Made by a program: the position numbers and the translations under genes. Shown in pieces: positions 21,701-31,131 of a stretch of DNA of 64,000 bases. This stretch comes from Pythium myriotylum. Lineage: Eukaryota > Oomycota > Peronosporomycetes > Pythiales > Pythiaceae. A model generated the notes under the pieces. The model worked only from the letters and a program-made list of their open reading frames with translations, searched no databases and was not told the DNA's origin. The stretch lies in contig JALJCQ010000026.1 of assembly GCA_023091665.1 (NCBI GenBank), positions 1,612,001 through 1,676,000 on the forward strand, read 5' to 3'. Every line of letters starts with the position of its first letter. Positions within the stretch are counted from its first letter, which is position 1.

Positions 21701-23500
21701 CGGCAAGTCAAGCTGCCGCCGTCAGCAGTCGAGTCGGTTTCTTCCAGCTTCGCGCGCGGCTCGGGTCTTGTGGATTTCACCGTGCTACCTCGGGCGTTAC
21801 ACGTGCACACGCGTGCCGAGGTCGGTCGCTCAAAGTCTCTGGACGATGACAGTGACACCGGAGGGTGGTTTTCGTCGCTCGTAAACCTCATCGCTGGTGG
21901 TGAAGTGCCTGACCAGTACTCGCCTGAGGAAGTGCTGCCTCGTTTCGCGTTCTTGAACGCGGACGGCGAGGTGATTGTGTGCGACCTAGAACTACGCTCA
22001 CAGCGGCTACTCGCATCCAACGTCACGACAATGACGCGGCTCTACGTCACGCATGAAGCCTGTGCGTCGTGGCCAACTCCCTGTCGCTTGATGTATGGTC
22101 TCTACGGCCCTGATGGCATGCGGCTCTGGCTACCACTACTCGATGGCGTGTACATGTCCCACACCAAGGCCTTTGAAGAAGACACGGACCGCCTGCAAAC
22201 GTTCCTCGCCTGCCATGATCCGCTGCGTGCAAAGACGTACGAGATCGAGTTCGGCACAGCGCCAGCCACGGCCGAACTGTACGAGCACGTTGTCCGCGAG
22301 TATGGCATCGAACTCGAGGCCTTCGTGGCTGTGTCGTCCATGCGGCATCAGCTTGTCGAGGGTGTTCGCAACCTGCGCGGCTGCATTACGACAGTCGACG
22401 ATCCGGCGTCCAAGGATATCATGCTGCGCTTTGACGCTGATGTTACACTCGTAGGCATGCAGCAGGCGTTCGGTCTGCTGGTCGGGGTCTCGCAGGACGT
22501 ATACATGCCGCCTGGCGCGCTGACCCTGCCTTGCTACGACGTGTTCAGCCGCGTGCAGCCGTTCTTCCACGCCGTGCTGAGTTTGCTCGTGCGCAACGAC
22601 CAGCTCAAGTGGGCCTCGCAGATCATTGGAGCGCTGCGAAGCAATCACTTCGCGCTTTCGTCGACCACCCAAGAACTTTTTCTCCACGCAATGCTGGAGG
22701 CGTGCTTCAACAAGCAGATCTCCCAGGCGAAGTTTGAACAGGCTACCAAGTTGCTCCGACCCGTCCCAGCTACGGATGAGAAAGACCACAGCGGTGACAT
22801 GGACGAATATTGCGAGATCGTGGCTCACGTGGGGCGCAAGAGTGAGCCGTCACGACTGAAGGTGCTTTTCCCTACGGCTGGAGACCCTGTTGAGCTGCTA
22901 GGAGTTTGTCGCCAGCGAGGGGAGCTGCGCACAGCTGCCAACTTCCTGCTGATTCTTGGAGAGTGCGCGGTCCCCACGGACGATGAAAGCCAGGAGACGA
23001 CGCAGACGACCAACTTGGCATTTCGAAACGCGTGCGCCGCCGAACTCGTGGCGCAGTGCATCGAGCAAGATGAATGGGCGCTTGCGACGCATGTCGTACG
23101 CGTCGCCCGAGAGTGGGTCGACTCGGAGCACCAAGATGCGTGCTTCATCGATGAGCAGCTGGGCAAGTTTTGTTGGCAGGACCTCGTGAGTGGCCGTTTC
23201 GAGCGCGTCGTTCGCTGCATCAAGGAACTGCAAGCCCAACTGCCGGGACTTCGTGGTGTGGACTTGGGTATCGTCGAAGAAGAGCGCGAGAAGATTGAAC
23301 AGCGTGTGCGAGACGCATTCCTCACGCCCAACAAGCCGGATGATCTCAGGTACGGATCTCTGGCTATTGCAAGTCGATGCTTAGATGCTGATGATTTGAT
23401 TGTGTGTTCCAGCGTGCTGCTGGAGGCAGTCAAACGCGCTGAGTACGAGCAATGGACGCTACTGCTCCAGCGCGTGTTTGCTGAAGTCTCCAAGGAGTGA
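18782..23500 (+). CDS. RIC1: RIC1-like Rab6/Ypt6 GEF subunit with embedded PDZ and ACBP-like modules (about 1551 aa)
   Basis: The start MFFCSGPPRTYALP fits the RIC1 N-terminus. With RGP1, RIC1 activates Rab6/Ypt6 at the Golgi for endosome-to-Golgi recycling. Residues 1-490 are WD-type propeller sequence. Residues about 497-591 read as a PDZ-like fold (CLSLSG, GAWVRS, LIEGGDLLVAINNEE, IKSLPDDANVTLVFL). Residues about 600-690 read as an acyl-CoA-binding-like helical module (YALRMQEKYGDCD, LLEFEKRAKFDGWEAIQG, ARHKYIKLL). Residues 745-1160 hold a second propeller. Residues 1170-1550 are the RIC1 helical region (YGLYGPDGMRLWLP, FFHAVLSLLVRNDQLKWA, AANFLLILGE, CIEQDEWALATHVVR). A 63-bp intron near the 3' end (23350-23412, GTACGG to TCCAG, stopless) is inferred; splicing gives DDLS-VLLEAVKRAE. 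The inserted modules are not part of yeast or human RIC1 as I know them. Confidence 0.85.
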   Translation: MFFCSGPPRTYALPTPPQQQLERVEDVALALDPQQRVLARVTASSVSLWTASPRARRFHAPRLLATVARRGRFLEAATRTRDQLGGVADGGCEDAQCIHAVWVAGDRLAVLERGSQFVEFYAFDGLPTEHEPLANQSKESNAPLSPNSSAKIQGRFVDEYPVNQGESTRDRADVAWSMSGVVGGKYLFVGMESGFICVVQLAANQNRPSDNGSVLGLWKIDVIPHLLPAAPTGSDQPPPPPPSCYSITAATSDPATHISRLALVACFEGGKCFIMLVSPAARAIEQLLSLVNTERGSSPACFGRCTAAVLDGSGARLALGWSDGGVSLFKLSLRKPPPRPANPAEPPPPLQQFHLEPLRELTMAPWGYSVEDIGGVTAMAWTHDARALAVGYELRGFAVFSTDGCRLMSSLPQHNQDRPATTSSSDVDQLKEACAHGTLRLAWSKESTSLLVVARGQAFDVEMPPAIAADTNEPQAPTAAAAEPPAPLRVEDLYQRVEVSLLKQQDGLCLSLSGAPGRCGAWVRSDNPFTRRRDGGVGPAEASQLIEGGDLLVAINNEEDVVNLPFEQIIQHIKSLPDDANVTLVFLRLAWDTVYPLAVRALTSRTFLSQRGITALLDAEEEDLCVREYALRMQEKYGDCDLEQRPSLLEFEKRAKFDGWEAIQGTSKTMARHKYIKLLFALFPIWNPIHILATLAEFASQPDIDDARSEDDFVQLSQLRRLSTSPRGRHRSASSEFETFPEVATPTTTRRRHISRLAFAEYDFARTVPLANKSSKLFLVEDASIRKLSSPSLDDPCALLSAQTWSVPAEYDAKCCPLRLVAASASGQQIAVAGSRGFCLLNLATGKWRMFGNVHEEQDLFVHALLWIGEDVVLTSFTRFREQHKVLHVVAFPRNHLDEQSVLAALEFPRDSLQSSDNANSSQESSVIYAMEIDDAEKNVFCLLRREIWCLGIEVSGSIAKLGVDLQASLSVKRQVKLPPSAVESVSSSFARGSGLVDFTVLPRALHVHTRAEVGRSKSLDDDSDTGGWFSSLVNLIAGGEVPDQYSPEEVLPRFAFLNADGEVIVCDLELRSQRLLASNVTTMTRLYVTHEACASWPTPCRLMYGLYGPDGMRLWLPLLDGVYMSHTKAFEEDTDRLQTFLACHDPLRAKTYEIEFGTAPATAELYEHVVREYGIELEAFVAVSSMRHQLVEGVRNLRGCITTVDDPASKDIMLRFDADVTLVGMQQAFGLLVGVSQDVYMPPGALTLPCYDVFSRVQPFFHAVLSLLVRNDQLKWASQIIGALRSNHFALSSTTQELFLHAMLEACFNKQISQAKFEQATKLLRPVPATDEKDHSGDMDEYCEIVAHVGRKSEPSRLKVLFPTAGDPVELLGVCRQRGELRTAANFLLILGECAVPTDDESQETTQTTNLAFRNACAAELVAQCIEQDEWALATHVVRVAREWVDSEHQDACFIDEQLGKFCWQDLVSGRFERVVRCIKELQAQLPGLRGVDLGIVEEEREKIEQRVRDAFLTPNKPDDLRYGSLAIASRCLDADDLIVCSSVLLEAVKRAEYEQWTLLLQRVFAEVSKE
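23350..23412 (+). other. Stopless 63-bp intron within RIC1
   Basis: Begins GTACGG, ends TTCCAG, is AT-richer than the flanks, and interrupts a helix that reads continuously once it is removed. Its length is a multiple of three with no stop. Confidence 0.65.
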
Positions 23501-23646
23501 CTTGTCGAGGTAGGACATGGCAGAAGGTAGAGTTTCGTCGTTCTCTTTTTTTCTTTTTGGTGTACGTGGATGATCGAATACAGATATCAACGGTTGAGTA
23601 TTCGCGAGCGCTTCTACTGGCGCTTTATGCTCGTTATAAAGAGTGT

Positions 23647-25370
23647 CTATCTCTGGAGGATGTTCTTCTCCACAGGCCGCAGTGCCACACGCAGTTCGTC
23701 CATCTTCCACGCAAAGAAGGCTGTGTCATACAGGTATTGCTGTCTTGCCTTCTTACCCATTTGCTGGCGTTGCCTCGCATTCAGATTCTTCAAGACTTTG
23801 TCGACGGCTTCGCAGACATCGGCACTGCCCAGTTGGGCCACAAACCCGGTGACATTGCGAAGTCCGAACTCGTGGTTGGACGCGCCGCCAAGAAAGTGAT
23901 TGGTCCATGTCACTCTAGCCGAGTTGATCAGCAAACCCGAAGACGTCGTGACGAGCTCGTTCATCGGAGGCACATCCGGGGTCAACACGAGTCCTCCAGC
24001 AGCACGTGCCTGGTTGATGTAGTGGCCGTAGCCTTCCATGACACTCGGACACACGAAAACGGACGCGTTGGCGATCGTTAAACCAAATTCCGCGGCGTCA
24101 AGCTTGCCAAGATGGAGTCGGACGTTCTTATTCGCCTCGCTCTCGATACGCTCGTCGAATCTGCTATACACGCGCTTGTACAAGTCTTCTGCCATGTAGA
24201 GGTCAAGGACTGGGAGGTCAGGTCGCGAGAGCCAGCAATTCAGCACTTCCGACGAGCCTTTCTGTAAGCTAGTGAACAACGAGATCTCATCAACAACCAC
24301 TCACGTTTATCGCTTCTTCGTCTGCGTACCTCGTACCGGCCGTGTGAATGAAGGTGGGATGCTCAAAGTGTTTCCGGTTGACGTGCAGATCTGTCCACTC
24401 GCTTTGGGTGATCTTCTCGCCGCTCGCTAGCAAACCACCCGTCGCGATGTCTGACGATGTGTGGCGCATGTAGATCACGCGTGTGAACCGTGTGTTGCCT
24501 TGCTGTGCGTACCACTTGGTCAAATAGTCGGCGCAGACAATCGTCTTGCAGAGCACGACATCAGCCTGCCAGTAGTGCTCAGCTTGGAGCTCAAACATCT
24601 CAATGTTGGGCATCAGATAGAGCGGCTTAGTCGCCGGCCACTTTGGGCTCTCTCGGTGTGCGTCCCAATAGTGGTTCAGCATCAGCATCGGCGTGCGTGG
24701 GCAGAGCTCGTGGTATGAGAATGAGCGATTCGCGGTCTTGTTGAAGAACTCGGTTTCGAGAACCCACCGAGGCAGCATCCGCGCGTGGCCGTCTAGGAAT
24801 TGGATCCCACAGGATCGATCAGTAAACCGAAACAGCTAACGATAAGGTAAAGATACACTTACACTTGACGTACGCGGCAGCGTCCTCGCAGTAGCCTTGG
24901 CCTCGGAGATCCGGCGGAATGTAGACGTCGAAGCTCGGGCATTTCTTCAACTCTTCGACGACTCCCTGGTCGTCGGAGCGGTTGAGCAGAGCCAAGCTCA
25001 CACCCTCGCCGCCGACCAAGCCAAACCGCCACGAGATGACGCTGTCTTTGTGGGTCGTGCACGCGCGCTGGATCTTCCCAAGGTGCACGACGTCCGCGAG
25101 CGTGGTGTGCTGCGACCAATCGACCTCGAAGATCGGGTCCGGGTAGAGCTGGGTCTTGTCGCCGTTGAAGTCGCCGAGCTTGAGCAACGGGACCACGCAA
25201 CGGTCTCGTGACTGTGCATCCGAGCAGTCGACGTAGTCTTGGTGTCGCAAGAAGCGGTGTGCAAACTGAATGTCGAGGAGCTGCACTTCGGCGATGAGCA
25301 GAGCGATGCCTGAGAGCACGAGCGCTGCGATCGCGATCGCGCCGACGCTTCGGTTGCTCGGGATACCCAT
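23647..25370 (-). CDS. Putative GT-B glycosyltransferase B, type II membrane protein (530 aa)
   Basis: Exons are 25370-24863, 24792-24330 and 24268-23647, totalling 531 codons including the stop. Introns are 70 and 61 bp. The start is ATG 25370 (MGIPSNRSV); the upstream in-frame codon is TTG. A signal anchor lies at residues 8-30 (VGAIAIAALVLSGIALLIAEV). Conserved blocks shared with copy A are FEVDWSQHTTLADVVHLGK, ARMLPRWVLETEFFNKTANR, LMPNIEMFELQAEHYWQADV, WLSRPDLPVLDLYM and EGYGHYINQARAAGG. Exon 2 is 463 bp, as in both paralogues. It is closest to copy C next door, so these two are a recent tandem pair. Convergent with RIC1 (146 bp). Probable Golgi sugar transferase; acceptor unknown. Confidence 0.68.
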
Positions 25371-25751
25371 CGGTCTTGGCAAAGGAGAGACTTGACAGGA
25401 CTCTTCGTCCCAATCTCTCTCAAGACCAAGTCTCTGGGATGGGGAGTGTACTCCGTGAGAGTAATATCAAGGTACACGAATTTCCGACACCTGCAATACC
25501 CACAATGAGACCATGAGGGCATCCACCCTTGATCTTTTTCTGAGCAAAGGAGAATCGAGTAAGACAGGGTCTAGTACGAATCAATGACGTGTCTCGTGTG
25601 AAAGAAGGGGCCTAGGAAGATGAGCCGGATGCTTGAGAAGTGCTTGTAGCTGTTGAGGTGTCTTCACAACACTCGATGCAAACTACTGTACATTGCGACA
25701 AGAAGAAGACACACGCTCCTCATTCTTCCACACTTGTCTTTCATGATCTAT

Positions 25752-27488
25752 CTACCCCGACTTTGCAGGCTGAAGTTCCTCGCGCAACTGCTGCATCTTC
25801 CACGCAAAGAACGCTGTGTCGTACAGGTACTGCTGTCGCGCTCGATGGGCCAGTTCTTGGCGTCGCGCCGGCTTGAGATCGCGCAGCACCGAGTCCATGC
25901 CCTCGCACACATCGTCTTCGTTCATTGCCGATACAAAACCCGAGACGTTGCGAAGTCCCAAGCTGTGTTTCGAGGCGCCGCTGAGGAACTGCTGGGGCAA
26001 CGACTCTGGAGTCGCGCGCATCAGAACACCGGACGATGACGTAACCAGCTCATTCATGGGGGGAACATCAGGTACCAGGATAAGCCCACCGGATGCTCGT
26101 GCTTGGTTGATGTAGTGGCCGTAGCCTTCCATGCGACTCGGACAGAGGAAGAGCGACGCGTTCGCGATCATGGAGCCGAATGCCGCGGCATCTAGCTCGC
26201 CGAGATGGAGGCGGATGTTTTTATTCTTGGTGCTACGGAGCCGCGCGTCGAATTTCTTGTGAAAGAGCCGCCGGTAGAGATTTAAACTCATGTACACGTC
26301 GACGGGAGGTAGATCCGGTCGTGAGAGCCAGCAGTCAAAGATATAGGCTGATCCCTTTTGTACGCTACAGGAATTGTTTCACATTTACACCACGTAAGCC
26401 ACCGAGATGCAAGCGGCTCTCCATTCGCAAGACTCCATCGCACCTGCCTCCTGCCGCGTGGATGAAGACCGAGTCGGTAAAGTTCTTTCGCCTCGTGTGG
26501 ATATGTCGCCATTCACGCTGTGTGATCTTCTCGCCACTCGCGAGCAAACCGATCGTCGCGACGTCTGTGGTAGTGTGTCGCACGTACAGCACGCGTGTGA
26601 GCTTGGGGTTGCCCTCCTGCGCGAACCATTTGGACACGTATTCCGTGCAAACGATAGTCTTGCACAAGATGACGTCGGCCTGCCAGTAGTGTTCGGCCAC
26701 GAGCTCATACATCTCAATGTTGGGCATCAGATAGAGCGGCTTAGTCGCCGGCCACTTTGCGTGCGCTCGCTGATCGTCCCAGTAGTGGTTGAAGAGCACG
26801 AGCGGTGTGCGCGGACAGAGCTCGTGGTACGAGAATGAGCGGTTTACGGTCTTATCGAAGAACTCAGTCTCAAGGGCCCACCGAGGCAGCATCCGCGCGT
26901 GGCCATCTAGGAATGTATAAGCGCCCATCAAACGAACGGAGCCAACGAGAACGAGAAGGTAAAGATACACTTACACTTGACGTACGCGGCAGCGTCCTCA
27001 CAGTAGCCTTGGCCTCGGATCCCCGACGGGACGTAGATGTCAAAGCTCGGGCATCGCTTCAACTCTTCGACGACTCCCTCGTCGTCTGAGCGGTTGAGCA
27101 GCGCCAAGTTGGGATACTCGCCATCGACCAAGCCAAACCGCCACGAGATGACGCTGTCTTTGTGGGTCGTGCACGCGCGCTGGATCTTCCCAAGGTGCAC
27201 GACGTCCGCGAGTGTGGTGTGCTGCGACCAATCGATCTGGAAGATTGAGTCCGAGTAGAGCTGGGTCTTGTCGCCGTTGAACTCGCCGAGCTTGAGGAGC
27301 GGGACCACGCAGTGGTCTGTTGAGTTGGTGTCGGTGCAGACAACGTCGTCTCGGCGTCGTATAGACCGCACGAAACGGTGGGCGAACTGTAGGTCGAGGA
27401 GCTGCACTTCTGTGACAAACAGCGCGATGCCTGAGAGCACGAGTGCTACGAGCACAAGCGCGACGCCGAGCCACTTGCGAGTGGCCAT
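25752..27488 (-). CDS. Putative GT-B glycosyltransferase C, type II membrane protein (529 aa)
   Basis: Exons are 27488-26975, 26906-26444 and 26364-25752, totalling 530 codons including the stop. Introns are 68 and 79 bp at the same positions and phases as in copies A and B. The signal anchor is VALVLVALVLSGIALFVTEV. Shared blocks are FQIDWSQHTTLADVVHLGK, YCEDAAAYVKC, LMPNIEMYELVAEHYWQADV, SRMEGYGHYINQARASGG and PDVPPMNELV. The Cys pairs (CPSFDIYVPSG with YCEDA) are kept in all three, suggesting luminal disulfides. In line with copies A and B, it is a putative secretory-pathway glycosyltransferase rather than a proven one. Confidence 0.68.
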
Positions 27489-28015
27489 CGAGTCGCTGAC
27501 ACCAAGGGGGAAACTGAGACCATGAGGGCCACGTGGGATCTCTTTGGTCGATTACCTCATCGGCAGATCGATTCTCTCGAGCGGACAGTAGTAAACATGA
27601 GACAGCTGCGGGACGTCGTGGGGTCCTCAACGATGGGTGCAGGGCTGGAAAACGCCTCGGTTTGTTTCGTTGCTGAGGGCAACGGTGGCATCCTTCGCAG
27701 GCTGGAAAAAAGTAGCCATATCAACTATCAACTTCTACTGATCCTAGCTGTTATCCGGACTATACAGCTGTTCACCTGAAGTATGGCTCACTACACATAC
27801 CACTTTATCCGTAATATACACGAAGGTATACGATGCCGCCTGTCTATTTTTGAGCAGCCACTCGGTGAAGAGCCACGAGCCGGCACGACTGATCGGCCGC
27901 GTGCGCTGCCAGAAGCCCCCGCAGCAGCGCTAAACGGCAGCAGAGCGGATCCGCGCGCTCGCGCTCGTTCGAACGAGCTACTTGGTCGCTCTGACGACCC
28001 AGTGACGCGCTCGCC
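27489..28015. other. Divergent intergenic region
   Basis: Promoter space between glycosyltransferase C and MNS1. GATCCGCGCGCTCGCGCTCG and surrounding CG-rich sequence lie just before MNS1. No other feature is seen. Confidence 0.5.
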
Positions 28016-29476
28016 ATGTCGTTCCCGTACCCGACAGCCACGCGCATGACGTCGCGCGCCGTCGACAAGCTGCAGCTGGACCGCCGCCGCCAGGAGCAAG
28101 AGGCCGCGGCGATCCACAAGTTCACGCAGAGCAACCAGCTGCAGTCACTCCACATCCAGTCGGACGCGAGCGCGGGCCAGCGGCGGCGCGCCAACCAGAT
28201 CGCGCAGCTCACGGCCGAGCGCATGCTCGAGGAGTCCCACGCGCAGCAGCAGAGTGCGCAGGCGCGCGCGCGCCGCGAGAAGCAGCAGAACGAGCAGCTC
28301 GCGCACGCCATGGAGAAGGCCAAGAAGTCGGCCGAGCAGAAAGAGCGCGAGATCCAGCGCATCTGCGAGGCGAGCGAGGAGCTGCGCGAGCTCGAGACGC
28401 TGCTCAAGACGGCCTACATGAACAAAGACCGCGCGGCGCAGCAGCTCGAGAAAGAGACGCTGCAGGCCATCGACCGCTCGCGCGAGGCCGCGATGGAGCA
28501 GCAGATGGAGTATGATCGCCAGCGCGCGCTCGTGGACGCGCAGAACCGCGAGCTCATCAAGCGTGCCGAGGCCGTGCAGGCCAAGAGCGTGCTGCAGACG
28601 CAAATGGTGCAGCGTCAGGAGCTGCGCCGCGAGGCCGAGCTCGAGGCCGAGCGTGAACGCCAGAAGATCGAGCAGCTCATCCAGCAGATCGAGCACGAGG
28701 ACGCCGAGGAGATTGCACGAAGAGAGGCCCACCGCGAGGCCACGCGCGACATGATTCGTCGCACGCAGAGCGAACGCGAGCGAGCACTGCAGCGCCAGGC
28801 CGAGCAGGAGCGTCGCGAGGAGGAGCGCATCGCCGAGTACCGTCGACATGTCGAGTCGCGTGAGGCCGGCGTGAAAGCTGCGAACGAGCAGAAGAAGGCC
28901 GAGGACGACGCGCGGTTCCGGCTCGTGGAGGCGGAGATCCGTGCCAAGATGCGCGAGGAGCAGGAGATCGAGCAGCTACGTGACGAGCTCTGGGAGGAAG
29001 AGATGCTGCAGAAGAAGAAGCAGCAAGAAGAAGAGAAGCTCGCGGCCAAGGTGCGCGCCAAGGAGGAGATGATGCAGAGCAACGCCGTGCAGCTGCGGCT
29101 CAAGCAGGAGCTCGTGGCGCGGCAAAAGGCCGAGGAAGAGGCCTTCAACGAGATGCTCAAGAAGAAGTTCCAGTCCGAGGCACGTCGCGAGATGGAGATG
29201 GCGGCCTTCCGTCGCAAGCAGAAAGAAGAGTACAAAGAAGAGATCGCGCGCCACAACGCCATCAAGCAGCAGATGCTCTACGAAGAGCTCCAGCGCGAGC
29301 AGCGCGACCGGGAACTGCAGGAGCGAGAAGAAGAGTTCCATCGCCAAGTCGTGGAGCAGGCCAAGCAGCGGCTGCTCCAGGAACACGCCGACGTGCTGCA
29401 GGGCTACATGCCGCGCGCGTTGCCTCGTCCAGGCTCGAGCGCCGCGACCTCGAGGCCGTCCAGCGGCTATCGCTAA
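28016..29476 (+). CDS. MNS1: MNS1, ciliary microtubule inner protein (486 aa)
   Basis: This is a single-exon frame, almost entirely coiled coil rich in Glu/Arg/Gln. Two signatures fit MNS1: SEELRELETLLKTAYMNKDR near residue 120, and LLQEHADVLQGYMPRALPRP at the C-terminus. The whole length matches the family (about 490 residues, TPH-type domain). In other eukaryotes MNS1 sits inside the doublet microtubules of motile cilia and supports axoneme stability. Its presence implies that this organism builds flagellated zoospores. Tail to tail with PRP19 (107 bp between stops). Confidence 0.88.
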   Translation: MSFPYPTATRMTSRAVDKLQLDRRRQEQEAAAIHKFTQSNQLQSLHIQSDASAGQRRRANQIAQLTAERMLEESHAQQQSAQARARREKQQNEQLAHAMEKAKKSAEQKEREIQRICEASEELRELETLLKTAYMNKDRAAQQLEKETLQAIDRSREAAMEQQMEYDRQRALVDAQNRELIKRAEAVQAKSVLQTQMVQRQELRREAELEAERERQKIEQLIQQIEHEDAEEIARREAHREATRDMIRRTQSERERALQRQAEQERREEERIAEYRRHVESREAGVKAANEQKKAEDDARFRLVEAEIRAKMREEQEIEQLRDELWEEEMLQKKKQQEEEKLAAKVRAKEEMMQSNAVQLRLKQELVARQKAEEEAFNEMLKKKFQSEARREMEMAAFRRKQKEEYKEEIARHNAIKQQMLYEELQREQRDRELQEREEEFHRQVVEQAKQRLLQEHADVLQGYMPRALPRPGSSAATSRPSSGYR

Positions 29477-29583
29477 GCCGCGAATATCGCACGTGTCTTT
29501 CAGTATCAAATAGCAATGTATTTAAGCCGCGCTTTGGAGTCTGCGTCGTACCTGAGGGCTGCGTGTAAAGTCTGTCGAGGCGT

Positions 29584-31131
29584 TTATCTGTAGAACTTGA
29601 GCGAGCGGTCCATCGACGCCGTCGCGAGGAAGCTCGAGTCGGGCGCGAACTTGGCGCTCGACACGGCGGCCTTGTGGTCTTCGAACGTCTTGACGACTTC
29701 CCACGACGTCTTGCCGACTTCCTTGAGCACCTGCACGTTGGCACCGGCGACCGCGAGGAACGAGCCGCTCGGGTCGAAGCTCACACTGTTGATCGGGCCG
29801 ATCTTCTTGCCGCTCTCGTTGAGGTTGATCTCGAAGACGCTCTTGAGCTTCCGCAAATCCCAGACGTTGATGACGCCGTCCTGGCTTCCCGTCGCGAGTG
29901 TGTACCCGTTCTCGGAGAACGTGAGGCTGTTCACGGGCCCTGTGTGGCCTTCAAAGGTCACGGCGTTGGTCATGGACTTGAGATCCCACATCTGCACGAG
30001 CTTGTTCTTGGCGCCCGAGCCGAAGATGCCGCCGTCCGGGTGGAACGCGATGCAGAGCGCCTCGTTCGCCGCGTTGGCCTTTTTGGCGTCGGTCGCTTCG
30101 CCGTTCAGGAAATACCGCGTGAGCAGCTTGCCGCTGCGGATGTCGGACAGGGCCCAGGACGCGTCGAGCGACGCGCTGATCACAAAGTCGCCGGTCGCGT
30201 GGATCGAGACGCCCGTGACGGCGTCCTCGTGGGCCGTGAGCGTGTGCACGGCCGAGTACGCGCCGCTGTCCTTGGCGCTCCAGACCTTGACGGTCTTGTC
30301 GTACGAGCTCGTGGCGACGAGATCTGCCGATGGGTGGAACTCGACCTCGGTGACTTTTTTGCCGTGGCCGCCGAGCGTCGCAGCGAGCTGCTGCGTCGCC
30401 GTGTTGAAGATCTTGACGTTCTTGTCGACGCCGCCCGTGGCGACGCGGTGCTGCTGCTTCGGGTCGACGGCCACGCAGAGCAGTCCGGGCTTGTCCGAGT
30501 CGTGGAGCGTGTGGCTCGACGCGGCTTTCCAGGCGCCGAGTCCACTCAGCAGCTCGGCGCGGCGCGGTCCTTCGCTCTTTTTGAAATCTTTGCGCTGCTT
30601 GGCGAGCGCCTTCTGCTTGGCCTCGATGGTCGCGATGGCCTCGGCGCTGAGCCCGTCGCCGTGCGCGTCCGCGTCCATCTCGACGTCCTCGCCATTGGCC
30701 GTGGCGCGCGCCGCGAGCTTGGCGCGCAGCGCTTCGTTCTCGCTGTTGAGTCGCGCGATCACGCGGCAGGCGGCGTCGTGCTGGTAGAGCGCGTGCGAGA
30801 GCTCCTGCCGCGTCTTCTCGAGGTGCTTTTTGAGCGTGAAGGTCTCGAGCATGACGGCGTCCCACTCGTTCTGGAAGAGCGCGAGGATCTGCGGGATGCT
30901 CGCGGCCTCGGGCGAGAACGCGTTGAGGTTGCTGCTGGCTTTCGAGGTCGAAGTGGGCGCGTGGCGCAGCGCGACGAGGTCGGCGTCGGCGTCGAGCTCG
31001 TCGTTGGTCACGGGGCAGCGCGACTGGTTCTGCGCGAGGTAGGCGAGCAGCAGGCGCTTCTCGAAGACGAGTCCGCTCTTGCGCGAGGCCACGGGCTCCA
31101 CGGGCACCGTGCCGCTGAGGCTGCAGAGCAT
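29584..31131 (-). CDS. PRP19: Pre-mRNA-processing factor 19, U-box E3 ligase (515 aa)
   Basis: Core of the Prp19/NineTeen complex that stabilises U5/U6 in the activated spliceosome. Residues 1-60 form the U-box (MLCSLSGTVPVEPVAS, then QSRCPVTNDEL). Residues 70-140 form the tetramerising coiled coil (FQNEWDAVMLETFTLKK, LEKTRQELSHALYQHDAA). From about residue 210 there are seven WD40 repeats (VEFHPSADLVATSSYDKTVKVW, LTFSENGYTLATGSQDGVINVWD, ending FLATASMDRSLKFY). Length and order agree with the family. No intron is needed. Confidence 0.96.
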   Translation of the reverse strand: MLCSLSGTVPVEPVASRKSGLVFEKRLLLAYLAQNQSRCPVTNDELDADADLVALRHAPTSTSKASSNLNAFSPEAASIPQILALFQNEWDAVMLETFTLKKHLEKTRQELSHALYQHDAACRVIARLNSENEALRAKLAARATANGEDVEMDADAHGDGLSAEAIATIEAKQKALAKQRKDFKKSEGPRRAELLSGLGAWKAASSHTLHDSDKPGLLCVAVDPKQQHRVATGGVDKNVKIFNTATQQLAATLGGHGKKVTEVEFHPSADLVATSSYDKTVKVWSAKDSGAYSAVHTLTAHEDAVTGVSIHATGDFVISASLDASWALSDIRSGKLLTRYFLNGEATDAKKANAANEALCIAFHPDGGIFGSGAKNKLVQMWDLKSMTNAVTFEGHTGPVNSLTFSENGYTLATGSQDGVINVWDLRKLKSVFEINLNESGKKIGPINSVSFDPSGSFLAVAGANVQVLKEVGKTSWEVVKTFEDHKAAVSSAKFAPDSSFLATASMDRSLKFYR

